30,009 nucleotides of DNA from Neoechinorhynchus agilis (lineage: Eukaryota; Acanthocephala). Below the pieces are notes generated by a model. It was not told where the DNA came from, did not search any database, and worked only from the letters and a program-made list of their open reading frames with translations. The stretch is from assembly GCA_051530055.1 (NCBI GenBank), contig JBMGUZ010000033.1, forward strand, positions 1-30,009. Direction: 5' to 3'. Positions 1 to 9,336 of the stretch are shown in pieces (the first letter of the stretch is position 1; every line of letters begins with the position of its first letter). The translations under genes were made by a program, and so were the position numbers.

Positions 1-772
1 CGGAGGAAAGAGCGGAAAATAACAACTTAACAGACCAAAGTTGTTTAAAATGTACAAGATTCGCCGGATATCTTAGGTATAAGGTTCTGTGTCTCGTGCC
101 TCTTAAATAGAACGTGGGTTTATTTATTATACAGAAACCGTATCCTTTATCTACTTTAAGAATCTTAAGGCTATTCAGACTTCTCAAATAATTCAGCGAT
201 AATTGCATTCGGATGGAAATATTCAACACTTGTCACTATCTGTTGTTGGTACCATGGATATAGGCAATTTCAATTTTTCCTATTGGTGGATTGGTGTCGG
301 TGTGCATCAGCCTCGTAATTGCATTTACTAACAAAGTTCGACTTTTCGTACTGAATGGAATCGTTGATATCACGAAATCCGGACCATAAGTCTGTCGGTA
401 TATGAGGAAGTACCGGGGTATATGATATGATGTGGAATTTAAGTCTTCAACCGATAAAGAGTTTATTAAAGGCGTTTCGAACATCATCGGATTCATTATC
501 AGTTTGTTAGTTATTAAAAGCCTCGTTTAGTAGTAGATATCATGAATAATGGAAGACATTGATCACGTGTTGGGAAGGTTAGAAGTAGCATCCATTAGTG
601 AATTTCATCGTCTTTTTCCCATGCCGCTCATCTATTATACGTTCCTCGCGTTTATTCGAGTCACTTACCGAGAGCACCAACAATTCGAATGACCAGCGGC
701 ACTGACTTCATTGAAATATTTTTCAGTAGCTATCGAAAAGGAAGCCTCACGAAAGTGAAATTTGTCCACCAT
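1..772 (-). pseudogene. Leucine-rich, LRR-like gene remnant running off the left edge
   Basis: On the minus strand a frame is open from 496 to the window edge except for two adjacent stop codons (TAG TGA) at 233-238. Upstream of them it ends in KIEIAYIHGTNNR; downstream it continues in the same frame with leucine-rich text such as NYLRSLNSLKILKVDKG and LVHFKQLW. The spacing of Leu/Ile suggests leucine-rich repeats, as in F-box/LRR proteins, but no F-box is visible. A candidate first exon lies at 669-772: an ATG at 770-772 is preceded in frame by a stop, and the exon ends at 669 before a perfect GTAAGT donor (663-668). No convincing acceptor joins it to the 496-bp frame. The double stop argues for a pseudogene unless splicing removes it. 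The family is inferred only from periodicity. Confidence 0.35.
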
Positions 773-779
773 TCATTTG

Positions 780-1061
780 TTTATTTTATTTATTTATCTT
801 AAATCGCATTCACTTAGGACCTTACGACATGTCTTTTTTGGGATCTTTTTCGTTCTTTAAGAGCCTTTTGGCTAACTCACAAACTTCGGAAGCTCTCAGC
901 TGCACTCGAAGGGCAGGGCCTATGGGCGATCTTAAACCCGACCTCCACCCTTCCAGCAGCCTCGCAACCCCCGTGGAATCCAGCGACCAGTAGACTTGAA
1001 CCAGCGACATATCGAGCGCATTCTTTTGAACGCGATTATACCATTCGGCTACTAGGCTCCT
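780..1061 (-). repeat. tRNA-derived SINE, copy 1, with 10-bp target-site duplication
   Basis: Read on the minus strand, the head carries an RNA polymerase III A box (TAGCCGAATGG, near 1040-1050) and a B-box-like GGTTCAAGTCT. A body with GCGAGGCTGCTGGAAGGG follows, then an A-rich tail of AAATA units at 781-800. The direct repeat CATTCATTTG at 770-779 and 1062-1071 flanks it exactly, as expected for LINE-mediated insertion. The head contains a short internal duplication (GTCGCTGG twice, about 21 bp apart) that copy 2 at 20 kb lacks. It sits directly upstream of the candidate first exon at 669-772. Confidence 0.85.
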
Positions 1062-1071
1062 CATTCATTTG

Positions 1072-1337
1072 GGTGCAGTAATTCCGTGCTAAGCATAACG
1101 CAAATTATTTGGCAAGTAGGCATTTGATGGTAGCGAATATGAGCTCAAAATGGAAATGAATTTTCAGGGAGTGGAAAAGCCAACGTTGTACAAATAAAAA
1201 TTATTCTTAAAGGTCCATTAAACTACCGATCCTCACACCTTTAGTGGGGACCAAAGTGTAGTTCATGACTAATCGTGTAAATGAATGTCAGATCAAGTAA
1301 ATCATTAGCCAGAATTCGTCTAAGAATTTTATCATCA
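1072..1337. other. No gene seen between the SINE and duplicated block A
   Basis: AT-rich sequence without a long frame, motif or repeat that I can support on either strand. Confidence 0.5.
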
Positions 1338-1909
1338 ATATTAGCCTCGATAATAAGTTAACTATTGAAAAATCGTTGGTATTTTTCCAATCGGCAACGA
1401 ATTTCATTTTAAATGTCATATTTTTCACATAAACACTTTAATAGTTAAACAGTCGGTTTTTTCTCTCAGTGTTGTACTCATCGACATGAAGGCATTCCAT
1501 TTCAAAGGAGTGATAATATTTTGGAATAAGTAACTTTCGAGAAATCATTTCTTGATTTTCAAAGATAGACAATCTCGTTTGACACCAATTCTGCTTCTCG
1601 TTTACTTAAACATTTTCTCCGCTTTAATGTCAAGAATATGACGGTTACAAGGATTCATTGGATTTATCATTATTGGTCCAATTCGATCAGCTTAGCGTTT
1701 CCTATCATTTAGAAGCTTCATTATAGTAGTTCGAAAACTAAAGTTCAATCGCTCTTCCATCGGAGCCTTTAAGTAGACTCACATTCCAATCTAACAACCT
1801 CAGATTCTATCGTAAGCATTTTTCCTGCTTTTGTTTGAAGTCTGCAATCCTCAGAATAAGACACTTTTGAGAATGAAAAGGGCACGGAGAAATGCGTGAT
1901 TTTATCGAA

Positions 1910-2925
1910 CGGGAGAATGTTCATCCATCAGTTGAACGAAGTTGGATTATCCGAGATTATCGATCTTAGTGATTTATGAGTGATCGCTCCATTGCGCATC
2001 CTTCGAACGTCATGAACATCCAAATGTTTGTTGAAAAAGACCAAGAACGGACGACGGGAACCATTTTCGAGCCCAATTAAGAAATTTGTTCCGTTGTTTG
2101 AACGATTCTTCCAGAAAAGAAGAATAAAAAATATTCCGAGATCGCTGAAATTTTTAGTCTTGCTTTCATCGAGAAACGCTTTAAGCTTAATTCCGTTTTC
2201 CATTATTGTTCGATTTGATCTTTGGGGGGGGCAGCCGAAGTAAGAATATTTAAACGCAATGATCATTGGCGATTATGATGAAAGTTTGGTAAATGAAATT
2301 TTACAATGAACCGATCATACGAATGATCACTAAAATCGTTTAGCCGCTAATAAACTTATTTGTTAGGATTACAGTCTTTTTTTAAGAATGGATAAATTCT
2401 TATTGGCCAAAACTTTCAGTTGTTTACATGAGTGCTTGTTTGCTACTCTACCGATTGATAGATGGCGAATTTGTTTGAATTTCTTTTTTCTGTTCAAAAC
2501 ATGATTACCAATTTTATGGATCACGCTGAAATCTTCAAGATTGAAAAAGTTTAAATGTTCAGTCGGGTGATGCTATTCAATAATGAGGGCTTCGTGCTTT
2601 CATCAAATACATTCTCTATTTTTATAAAATGGGATTTTCTCTTATCGATATATTGTCGTTCTATTGACACCGAAGCAAGTGAAGAAACTCGAATCGAATA
2701 CATTGAAGTACGGATTTAGTTTCTTAATTGGGCTCCAAAATGCTTCTCATCTTCTGTCCCTGATCTTTCTCTGCCGGTAAATCTTTAGATGTTCATTCCG
2801 TTCAATGGATGAGATCATCTCTGGGCGAAGAAATTATTGCAATGAGACAATCATTCATAAATCACTAAGATCGAAACTCGGAGAATCCAAGTTCGTTCAA
2901 CTGATGGATAAACATCATTCGGTCT
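1910..2925. repeat. Inverted repeat pair inside copy A (1910-2097 versus 2719-2925)
   Basis: The reverse complement of 1910-2097 is recognisable at 2719-2925. The best-preserved part is the segment CATAAATCACTAAGATCG at about 2855-2872, with CGTTCAACTGATGGAT further on at about 2894-2909. Similarity is clear but imperfect (roughly 75-85%), so this inversion predates the much fresher A/B duplication. The span between the arms holds the minus-strand leucine-rich frame at 2369-2572. Confidence 0.7.
2369..2572 (-). pseudogene. Leucine-rich coding remnant
   Basis: A 67-codon stretch is open on the minus strand between stops, with no ATG at its start. It reads HLNFFNLEDFSVIHKIG, then FKQIRHLSIGRV, then CKQLKVLANKNLSILKKRL. 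The repeated LxxL / IxxLxIG pattern resembles degenerate leucine-rich repeats like those read at 1-236 and 5031-5190. It could be one exon of a larger minus-strand gene or, more likely given the stops around it, a piece of a pseudogene. The assignment rests on spacing of hydrophobic residues only. Confidence 0.3.
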
Positions 2926-3218
2926 CCTCTGTTCCCGATTCTCTTTGATTTATCTGCTAATTGTTTTTCCGGAAGGGATAATTTTCGCTTATCCACCATG
3001 GACAAAATCATGGCGCTTTAAAGATAATTTCCTTTTACAAAAGAGGAGTTGACAGCACTTTGAAAAATCTCCGAAATTTTCGGTTAGTGACTATTTTGTA
3101 GGTTTGGTCGACGAATTTCTTATGAGTATTTCCGTGATATAGAAAGCATCACGTTTCTCAAACATTTGAATGAATAAAAACGATAAGAATACGTCGTTCG
3201 ATCAATGTCATTTCTGAA

Positions 3219-3378
3219 ATGTTTGCATCTGGCGTAAAAAATTGAAAGGATTTATTGGTTCCAATATTTCTGCACAATCTTCTTTCTTTATCAAGGTTTC
3301 TTTTAAATTAGGAACAAGATTATGCCGAAATATTCGAACCAATAAATCCTTTCAATTTTTTACGCCAGATGCAGACAT
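3219..3378. repeat. Hairpin-forming inverted repeat (63-bp arms)
   Basis: Arms 3219-3281 and 3316-3378 are reverse complements. Their outer 50 bp is nearly perfect (GCATCTGGCGTAAAAAATTG on the left arm), and the match weakens toward a loop of about 34 bp. No flanking target duplication is obvious and no similar sequence occurs elsewhere in the window. It lies in the part of copy A that is absent from copy B. A MITE-like fold-back element or a local inverted duplication are both possible. Confidence 0.85.
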
Positions 3379-4055
3379 GAACAATTCAATATTCAAAAAT
3401 TTATTGAATGGTTTTGAAATTGTATTCTGTTTAAGGTAAATGCGACCGCCAAAGTTAATTGCTCAATTGTTTCACTATTCGGCACAGTTGCATGACCGTA
3501 GCTTAAATTTTTTCCTAAAATCTATTCTCTCCACTTTTTTATTACTTATGAATATGTTACTCAAATCTTCTGAGGTTACTTTGCCACAACAAATTTAACA
3601 AATAACTGTCAATACTCCGTAAATAATGACGTTTTATTGATTTCTCTAAATTTAATCGACTATTCTTTGAGTGTGCTGCTTATGCAATCGACTTTTCGAA
3701 TACTTGATCGATTAATGGCGATTTTCGGTTTTAAGCATTGCTTTTATCATCTTGTCTTCGAGATCGCTCTGTCTTACTTTTAATGAGCAAATCGTGTGAT
3801 CGAACGTAATCGGAAAATTGTCATAGCCATGAATTGTTATTGCCACTTAAAAATTACCGAAATATTTGTCTTTATTTTTCGAACACCTCCTTCGGCTCTA
3901 TCGTTTTCGTCGGCGTGACCGCGACTCGGCGCTTCGGACCAATTGAAATATATGTTACACATCTTATAGAAAATTTGCTGCTTTTCGCCCATGGAGAACT
4001 TGTTTTTATCCGCCAGGATGTTGTAGTTACGTGGCTGAATTTTGAGTAACTCGTT

Positions 4056-4430
4056 GTGCCACAATATAGAAATGCCTTGATCGCTTCACGGTCAAAAATT
4101 CTGCCCACGACAAGAACGCCGTTGGGATTGGCCATAGGTTTGTTTGGACTGCCCAATGTGAAAAAGCGAAAATTGATTCACTTTTTTTACTACAATGTAC
4201 GTGATTTTTGGCTTCGGCGCTTCGTTTGCACTTCATCCAACTATCATACTCATCGCTATGAGGATTTGTTGACATTCACTCATCCCAATGTATCCGAGCT
4301 GGCCGTCGCCAATTCCGTCGCTGTAAACAATGCTGTCATCGTGATTTTTGTACCGGCTGATCGCTTCTGCTATGCACATTGTCAAACATGTGACCAACTC
4401 CTGTCACAGAGATTGCATGAAACATCGTGA
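4056..4430 (+). CDS. Hypothetical 124-codon frame in copy A (twin at 23781-24155)
   Basis: The frame runs ATG to TGA. The reading includes AIGLFGLPNV, FFYYNVRDFWLRRFVC, then a hydrophobic stretch NNAVIVIFVPADRF and a CYAHCQTCD cysteine cluster near residues 105-115. The twin in copy B keeps the same length with three amino-acid differences (S/P, T/K, K/N), which fits a young duplication but is not evidence of selection. The opposite strand also has frames of 82-94 codons over this region, so the coding strand is uncertain. I recognise no family. The Cys/His spacing is suggestive of metal binding at most. It may be a fragment of an old mobile element. Confidence 0.25.
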   Translation: MPQYRNALIASRSKILPTTRTPLGLAIGLFGLPNVKKRKLIHFFYYNVRDFWLRRFVCTSSNYHTHRYEDLLTFTHPNVSELAVANSVAVNNAVIVIFVPADRFCYAHCQTCDQLLSQRLHETS

Positions 4431-4847
4431 GTAACATTTTGAAAAGGTCTAATTTAAAGAACAAACCACTGGTGAAATTGGAGGCGATATCGTTGTCCTC
4501 TGGTCAAATAAATTATCTCTCGTCGCTGGTCAATAATCGTAAGCGACGCGAATTCGCAAGATAAGTTTATTGGTTTTTGCCAATCGCTCTTATTCTTTAT
4601 TCATCGAGCGAATTTCGGCGATTGAACTTTCAACATTCGTTACGGGATTGATCAAAGTTTGAGTGAGGATTTCGGTTTCGCCTTTCATTGAACGTTTTTG
4701 GCCTTCCAATTTATCACTGCATCCAAATACGATAATTGTCAACAATTTCGCTTTGTTGATTGCGTGGTTCAAATTCATTTCAAAGAGGCAAAGTAGGGGA
4801 CCCCTTTTTTCCTCTGTTAAGTGATTGGTCTTGGTTCAATTCAGTCT

Positions 4848-5016
4848 GGAGAGACCGATGTCCTCGGCGAAAAGCATGTTCCATGGCGGACGTTTGCTGA
4901 TTTTATCCATAGTGACTAAAAACAAATAAGGGCTCAAAGCTGAACCTAGATGCAATTTCACGTTCACCGAGAAGCAAAGTGGTTAAACCACATTGGTAAC
5001 ATTTTCCTTTATTTCT
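4848..5016 (-). mobile_element. Non-LTR reverse transcriptase fragment, copy A
   Basis: On the minus strand the text LHLGSALSPYLFLVTMDK followed by PWNMLFAEDIGLS is the palm region of a non-LTR reverse transcriptase of the RTE-like type (GSALSP..F motif, then the F/YADD box). Here the catalytic FADD reads FAED, a loss of one catalytic aspartate. The homologous fragment in copy B (24888-25199) keeps FADD and is longer. About 120 codons downstream of the catalytic box are missing here relative to B. Confidence 0.75.
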
Positions 5017-5357
5017 TACCTTTTGACATAAATTGATATTTTAGAAGATTGGTATTGAACGAAAAAAGAAAGATTTGATTCATCCGCGATCTCGATATAT
5101 CTTAAGTTAAGCCCTACATTGCTGACTTGCCTCGAACATTGTCTTGGAGTATTTTGGTAATGAAACGACTGAGAATCCAAAAAGCATCCGATATAATAAC
5201 GAAATATAATTGACTTCCGTTAATGTATTCTCACATCAGAGCTTCAATGCTTTTGGTTTAGTTGCCCAGCAGCGTCCTGTACGACACACTACGATTTTAG
5301 AATGATTCATTACTCACTTCACTTTTTTAATCCAACTGAATATTTATACTCGCTGGA

Positions 5358-5443
5358 GGCTCCTTTGAAATTAAAACCGGTTCTGTATAATCAATAAAAG
5401 ATGTCTTATCATTATTTCGAGAATCTATATCATGTGAATTTTA
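5358..5443 (+). repeat. Diverged single copy of the copy-B palindrome arm
   Basis: The sequence from GGAGGCTCC to GTGAATTTTA matches each 91-bp arm of the palindrome at 26816-27020, with TAATCAATAAAAGATGTCT as the best-conserved core. It is present once here and as an inverted pair in B, so it marks the source state before the inverted duplication. Confidence 0.75.
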
Positions 5444-5497
5444 TAGAGAAACGAATGAAGGCCGTACAAGTCTTAATGTTAATCTTTTTAGTCTTGA

Positions 5498-5874
5498 TAA
5501 GTCGTTGAGTAACATTTACACTGTTTAGTCGTCAAATACCATCATCGATCAGCATGAATAATTCTGTATGTAGATTGCTTAAATATCTCTTCTTTATAAG
5601 ACAATTGCCTTAATTGATAAACGGATTGCATGAGCTGTTCGGGCCAATGTCTTAAGCCAAAATCATTATAGCTGTAATTTGACAATACTTTAACGGAAGC
5701 CAATGATATTTCGTGATTGTATCGGATAATTTTATGATTATCATTCGTTTCAGGACTAAAATACTCGTATTCCAGGACAATGTTTGAGTCAAGTGGGCAA
5801 TGAAGGACGTAACTTTTGATATGTCGCAATTGCGAATGAATCCAATCTTTCTCATTTTCGTTCAATAAGTGCAA
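5498..5874 (-). pseudogene. Coding remnant of unknown family next to block A
   Basis: A minus-strand ATG frame of 110 codons (5542-5874) reads DWIHSQLRHIKSYVLHCPLD, YSYNDFGLRHWPEQLMQSVYQLRQLSYKEEIF and then stops. In another frame the text continues as LHTELFMLIDDG and INIKTC. The same peptide pattern (PHTGLFMPIDDS) occurs on the plus strand of copy B at 26630-26740, because that segment is inverted there. Conservation of the reading between two copies that differ a lot in DNA suggests it once coded for protein. The frame break and in-frame stop make it look like a pseudogene, or the edge of an exon. Leucine/isoleucine spacing again resembles LRR proteins. The family is not identified. Confidence 0.35.
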
Positions 5875-5949
5875 TTTTCACTGAACGGCGAAAAAGATCT
5901 TAACAAAGTTCCTTACTGAATATTGTTTGAAAACAGTTTTAACATTTCG

Positions 5950-6790
5950 AAGAAAGTTTGCGGATCTCTTAGGATCGGGGAATCTTTAGCAGTTTTGCTC
6001 TGGTAACTTTTCGATTGAACAATTGATCTTGAAGCCAAACTCTAACTTGAGTTCTTTGTAGTAGCATTTCGATTGAAGTGAGATAATGATTTTGTGGTCT
6101 GTTCAGCATTAAACAGATTCAGGGCATGATTTGGAGGCTCTTAAATCTGAGAGATATTTGCTTGTTACAACATGGTCAAGTAGGTGCCAAAGCTTAGATC
6201 TTGGATTTATCCATTTACTTTTTTATTATTCGTCAGCTTTAAACGTGTTGGCAACGCATAGTTCAAATTCTTCACAAAGACGAAGTATTAGATATCTATT
6301 TTCGTTGTTGCATTTCACGATTCAATGTTGCCCGATTATGTTTTTCCAATTGTGGTTTTCTTTTTCAAAACTGGTTCTTAGATCACCCAGAATGAATAAT
6401 TTATCTCTCGCTAGAGCATTGATGGTTGTTCTTGAAAGTTTGTCATCCTCACTTGAGTCCAGAGATGGAGCATAAACGCTTATTTTAGTTATTTGGTTAT
6501 CAAATTCCACTTGGATTGTGACAGCTATCAATTCATCGTTGATACAAGAGTCAAGGTGAGTGACCGTTCAACGGCGTAGTCACCTATCGCAGCAGTTTTA
6601 GACAAATCGTATGTTTAGGCGTCCTTTTCTCCACCTTTCCCTATTTGTGGTCAGCAATACTCTTCCTCGATAAGGCTGCTCAATGATGAACGAAGCTGCC
6701 CAAGTCACTTGTTGTACCGGTCAGTATGAACTGATCGAGAATCTATAGCTCACCGCTGGTGCTCGAGGGACAGATTAAGAACAACCAGAG
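5950..6790 (-). mobile_element. LINE endonuclease fragment
   Basis: The minus strand carries the C-terminal half of an endonuclease/exonuclease/phosphatase (EEP) domain as found in LINEs. ISVYAPSLDSSEDDK is followed by LFILGDL (family norm: the ILGDFN box) and NHNWKNIIGQH, all in one open frame at 6322-6531. Further down, after a frame change, come LILRLCEELNYALP and DLSFGTYLT, matching the usual 'RLLxxCEExNL ... WHLIDYV' order. Upstream, about 6560-6790 holds weaker N-terminal traces. The GDFN catalytic asparagine is replaced (GDLR), and several stops and frame changes are present. It is a dead fragment, probably of a LINE with an EEP plus RT architecture. Its own RT is not seen next to it. 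Confidence 0.7.
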
Positions 6791-7010
6791 AATCACGTCT
6801 GTTCTCTTCGTCGATCATTCTCGTCAAAGGACTTGGCTGCAGCCATACGCAAAGGTTTTGTTTAGAGTGCTTAATGGATACTCGTGTCCGTTCGCCACAT
6901 ACTTCGAATTCTATGGAATTGGGTCCATGGCACGCACGAAGACGAGACGACGGAGTGGGAAATTGTTCTGCAATCGGATGCCGAAAACCGAATATCAATT
7001 GGTATACCAT

Positions 7011-7609
7011 TAAATCGCTATCCTTCTGGTGCGTTAAATAGGCGTTAAAATTTGAGTTGCATCGTCTTGTGGAGTTGAAATCGAATAAATTGATGTGCTT
7101 TTTAGAAATTAAGCCACTTGATAGTACAGTTCATGAAACACTTCAGTTTCGTCGTCACTCAAATTCAGTGGTAATTGAAACTGCTTTTAGGAGATGTTGT
7201 CTAGGTTAAGGTTTAAAGGATTACGTCCATTTCGACTGCATTTCGTTCAAATCAACGAGACGTCGGGAGACGGGGTTGATGCTAAAAAATTAAGCTTAAA
7301 ATTGCAACAAAGTTGTAGTCCGAGTCATTTTGCGTACTAATATAAAATCTTCAGGAGTCCTGCGATTGTCGAACTGGAAAGATACTAAAAATTCATAAAA
7401 ATTAAACAATAACTTGTAATACCCAGTCTACCGTTATCTCGAGAAATGTCTCATACGATTGTATATTTTTAAAAGATTTGTTAAAAATTACGCCATCCAA
7501 TGAGATTATAAAATTACAAATACTTTCATTTTAATAAAGCAATCACACGAAAAGGTATCTTCTGATTGCCAAATATTGCGCAATAAGCAAAGAAAAATTA
7601 AGAAACCTT
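7011..7609. other. 3' flank of the 463-codon gene; no other gene seen
   Basis: AT-rich and without a long frame. A minus-strand ATTAAA at 7530-7535, about 75 bp past the stop codon, is a fitting polyadenylation signal for the gene at 7610-9001. Nothing else is supported. Confidence 0.5.
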
Positions 7610-9001
7610 TTACAAAAATTTCAATTTAAAAAGTATGTCGTCGATATAATCGTCGGTAGATTTTGCAGGTTCATATAATGGCTTGAGATCGGAACTAGGC
7701 ATGTCTTTTTCTCTTTGCGAAATCGAGTTCGATTGTATGTCCGACGATTTGTTGCTCGCGAGGCACTTTGGCTTAATATCTTCTTCGACGGTGTCCTCAT
7801 CAACAGAGCTTGCTACCTGGTTTCCAGTATCCGAGCTAGAAATTGATTTAGTATCAAATTGCCTTTGAAAGGCATTGAACGGCGACAACGAAATCGATTC
7901 TTCAGTTGGAGATTCATGACTGAGCTCGGATTGATCATTATTCACGTCCGTGCGAAAATCCAATGAGCTACTTCTAATGGAAACTGGATCAGAGCTCAAA
8001 TCGGCCTTTTTTGGTTCTTGATCAATGATTTTGGGTTCAAAACATCTATGATTAGATTTCACAGTGGGCTTTATCGACACCTCCTCGGCGACTGAATTTT
8101 CTTCACATGATATTTTATACACTTCACACGAATTCTCTTCTGTTGCGTTCAATTGCTCCGATGATACCAATTGTTCGTCACTTTCACCTTCAGGGAGTCC
8201 ATTTTCACTATGATTTTCAATCAATAGATCCTTGGTTTCAGTTGAGGCGTCACGTTTGATCATTTCCCAACCTCCACCGGCCTTAGGCTTAATTATATGT
8301 GCGAACGGCATCGTTGCGTTGATTACTTCATTCGTAGAAGAGTATTGATTAAAACTCATTAACGGTTGATTATCCTGTGGATGCGATGGTGGAAGAAGAC
8401 TATCAGGGACCAAAAAAGGCAAATCATTTTCCGTTGGTTGCAATGACTGACAAAATGGCATCGTGGTTTGGTAGAAATAATTCGGTGGATTAGTCGCCAT
8501 ACAGAATGGAGGAGGCGGAGGTGCATTCGGTTGTTGGTATGTTGCTCGAATAGAAAGATTGGTCAATGCATTATCGATTTCTCGGACCTTCAACGTCATT
8601 TGATCGTAGATTGAATTTAAGTTCACTTTACGGTCATACGATTTCATTCGATCCATAAACGACGTATTTGTCATTGATTGCATAGCTCGCTGATTCGAGG
8701 CCGATTCAAACCGCATATCGCGCAATAGAGTCGTTATTCGACGAACTGAATTTGTGAACGACGATATGGATGCTCCAATCTGATTGCCAACTACGTCCGT
8801 GAATTGGTCCAATTTATAGTTGATATCGTCCATGAAGTAAGCCATCGATCGGTTGGACGTCTTATTGTAGGTAGTCTTAAAATAATCATCTTGCGGAACA
8901 TCGCCATCGGCATCATTGCCGAGCCATTCTTCGGGCGCTTGGTTGGATCGCTGTTGGTTGTCCGGACCAAAATAATAAGTTTTGTGTTCATTGGATGCCA
9001 T
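7610..9001 (-). CDS. Uncharacterised 463-residue host protein with helical N-terminus and acidic Ser-rich tail
   Basis: This is the longest clean frame of the window, uninterrupted to the TAA at 7610. I start it at the ATG at 8999-9001 (MASNEHK) because TTTTCAG directly precedes it, a spliced-leader or cis-splice acceptor. The frame stays open 31 codons further upstream, but that part reads through the acceptor. Residues 52-155 are charged and probably helical (DDINYKLDQFTDVV, YDQMTLKVREIDNALTNL). Residues 161-165 are five prolines. TMPF occurs at 180-183 and 230-233. Residues 255-450 are rich in Ser, Glu and Asp, as in disordered proteins. The C-terminus ends in a short hydrophobic helix (DDYIDDILFKLKFL). 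There is no signal peptide, no membrane span and no known catalytic motif. I do not recognise the family. Scaffold or regulatory roles are only inference from composition. Confidence 0.75.
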   Translation of the reverse strand: MASNEHKTYYFGPDNQQRSNQAPEEWLGNDADGDVPQDDYFKTTYNKTSNRSMAYFMDDINYKLDQFTDVVGNQIGASISSFTNSVRRITTLLRDMRFESASNQRAMQSMTNTSFMDRMKSYDRKVNLNSIYDQMTLKVREIDNALTNLSIRATYQQPNAPPPPPFCMATNPPNYFYQTTMPFCQSLQPTENDLPFLVPDSLLPPSHPQDNQPLMSFNQYSSTNEVINATMPFAHIIKPKAGGGWEMIKRDASTETKDLLIENHSENGLPEGESDEQLVSSEQLNATEENSCEVYKISCEENSVAEEVSIKPTVKSNHRCFEPKIIDQEPKKADLSSDPVSIRSSSLDFRTDVNNDQSELSHESPTEESISLSPFNAFQRQFDTKSISSSDTGNQVASSVDEDTVEEDIKPKCLASNKSSDIQSNSISQREKDMPSSDLKPLYEPAKSTDDYIDDILFKLKFL

Positions 9002-9165
9002 CTGAAAAGTTGAGAAAATCTCATAAGAAAACTCGCAATTGAGACCAACGGAAAGGCGCGGCATCTGAAAGGATCGCGTGCGCGCCTCGCTCATTCAACG
9101 AATGCGCGCCGTCAGAAACGAGTGGACAGTGCGCGCGCACAGTCGAGTGGTGCTTCATCCGACGA

Positions 9166-9173
9166 TGACGTCA
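9166..9173. promoter_or_regulatory. Perfect CRE palindrome TGACGTCA, proximal
   Basis: TGACGTCA is the consensus site for CREB/ATF bZIP factors. It lies 165 bp upstream of the chosen ATG of the minus-strand gene at 7610-9001, next to a CpG-rich GCGCGC stretch (9060-9145) that looks like a promoter core. Confidence 0.55.
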
Positions 9174-9328
9174 CTAGGAAAAAATACGTACTCATTTGTT
9201 AAACGGCGCCCTCGCATTGAACGATGGTTGGAAAGGTAATTAAGAAAACCAATTAATGGAAAACTAAGAAGTGAGTTAGAATGAAGAATTCTTAGAATTC
9301 CTGAAAATGCCCCATTTTTAGCAGCCAG

Positions 9329-9336
9329 TGACGTCA
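9329..9336. promoter_or_regulatory. Perfect CRE palindrome TGACGTCA, distal
   Basis: A second site lies 163 bp from the first. The shared 12-mer AGTGACGTCATC occurs here on the plus strand and at the proximal site on the minus strand, so the two sites are in opposite orientation with identical flanks. The short frames covering 9155-9576 on both strands have no protein features and are treated as promoter background. Confidence 0.5.

Larger units (their letters stand above)
1338..5257 (+). repeat. Segmental duplication, copy A
   Basis: Large parts recur in the same orientation in copy B (21751-26611). A 1338-2088 matches B 21751-22500 with only about six differences. A 2081-2218 matches 23429-23574. 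A 3936-4845 matches 23666-24571 at about 98%. A 4846-5016 matches 25093-25246. A 5031-5257 matches 26385-26611. A 2219-3935 has no partner in B, so either A gained or B lost about 1.7 kb. Both strands carry only short broken frames. The minus strand holds protein-like text (for example ISRKLLIPKYYHSFEMEC near 1500-1560), suggesting decayed genes. A one-base difference near 1562 breaks this frame in A but not in B. Confidence 0.9.

Noticed and set aside
1-50. CGGAGGAAAGAGC at the window start also follows the LINE stop at 14.85 kb, suggesting a LINE 3' end here
   Set aside because: A 13-bp exact match is expected by chance several times in a 30-kb window, and the surrounding bases do not align well.
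1000-1061. Possible functional tRNA gene on the minus strand
   Set aside because: A and B boxes are present but no acceptor stem or cloverleaf can be paired, and a SINE body, A-rich tail and target duplication follow.
3837-4275. Minus-strand frames of 75-94 codons over the duplicated 4-kb region as a transposase or polyprotein
   Set aside because: Three overlapping frames compete, none shows catalytic motifs, and copy B breaks the longest of them.
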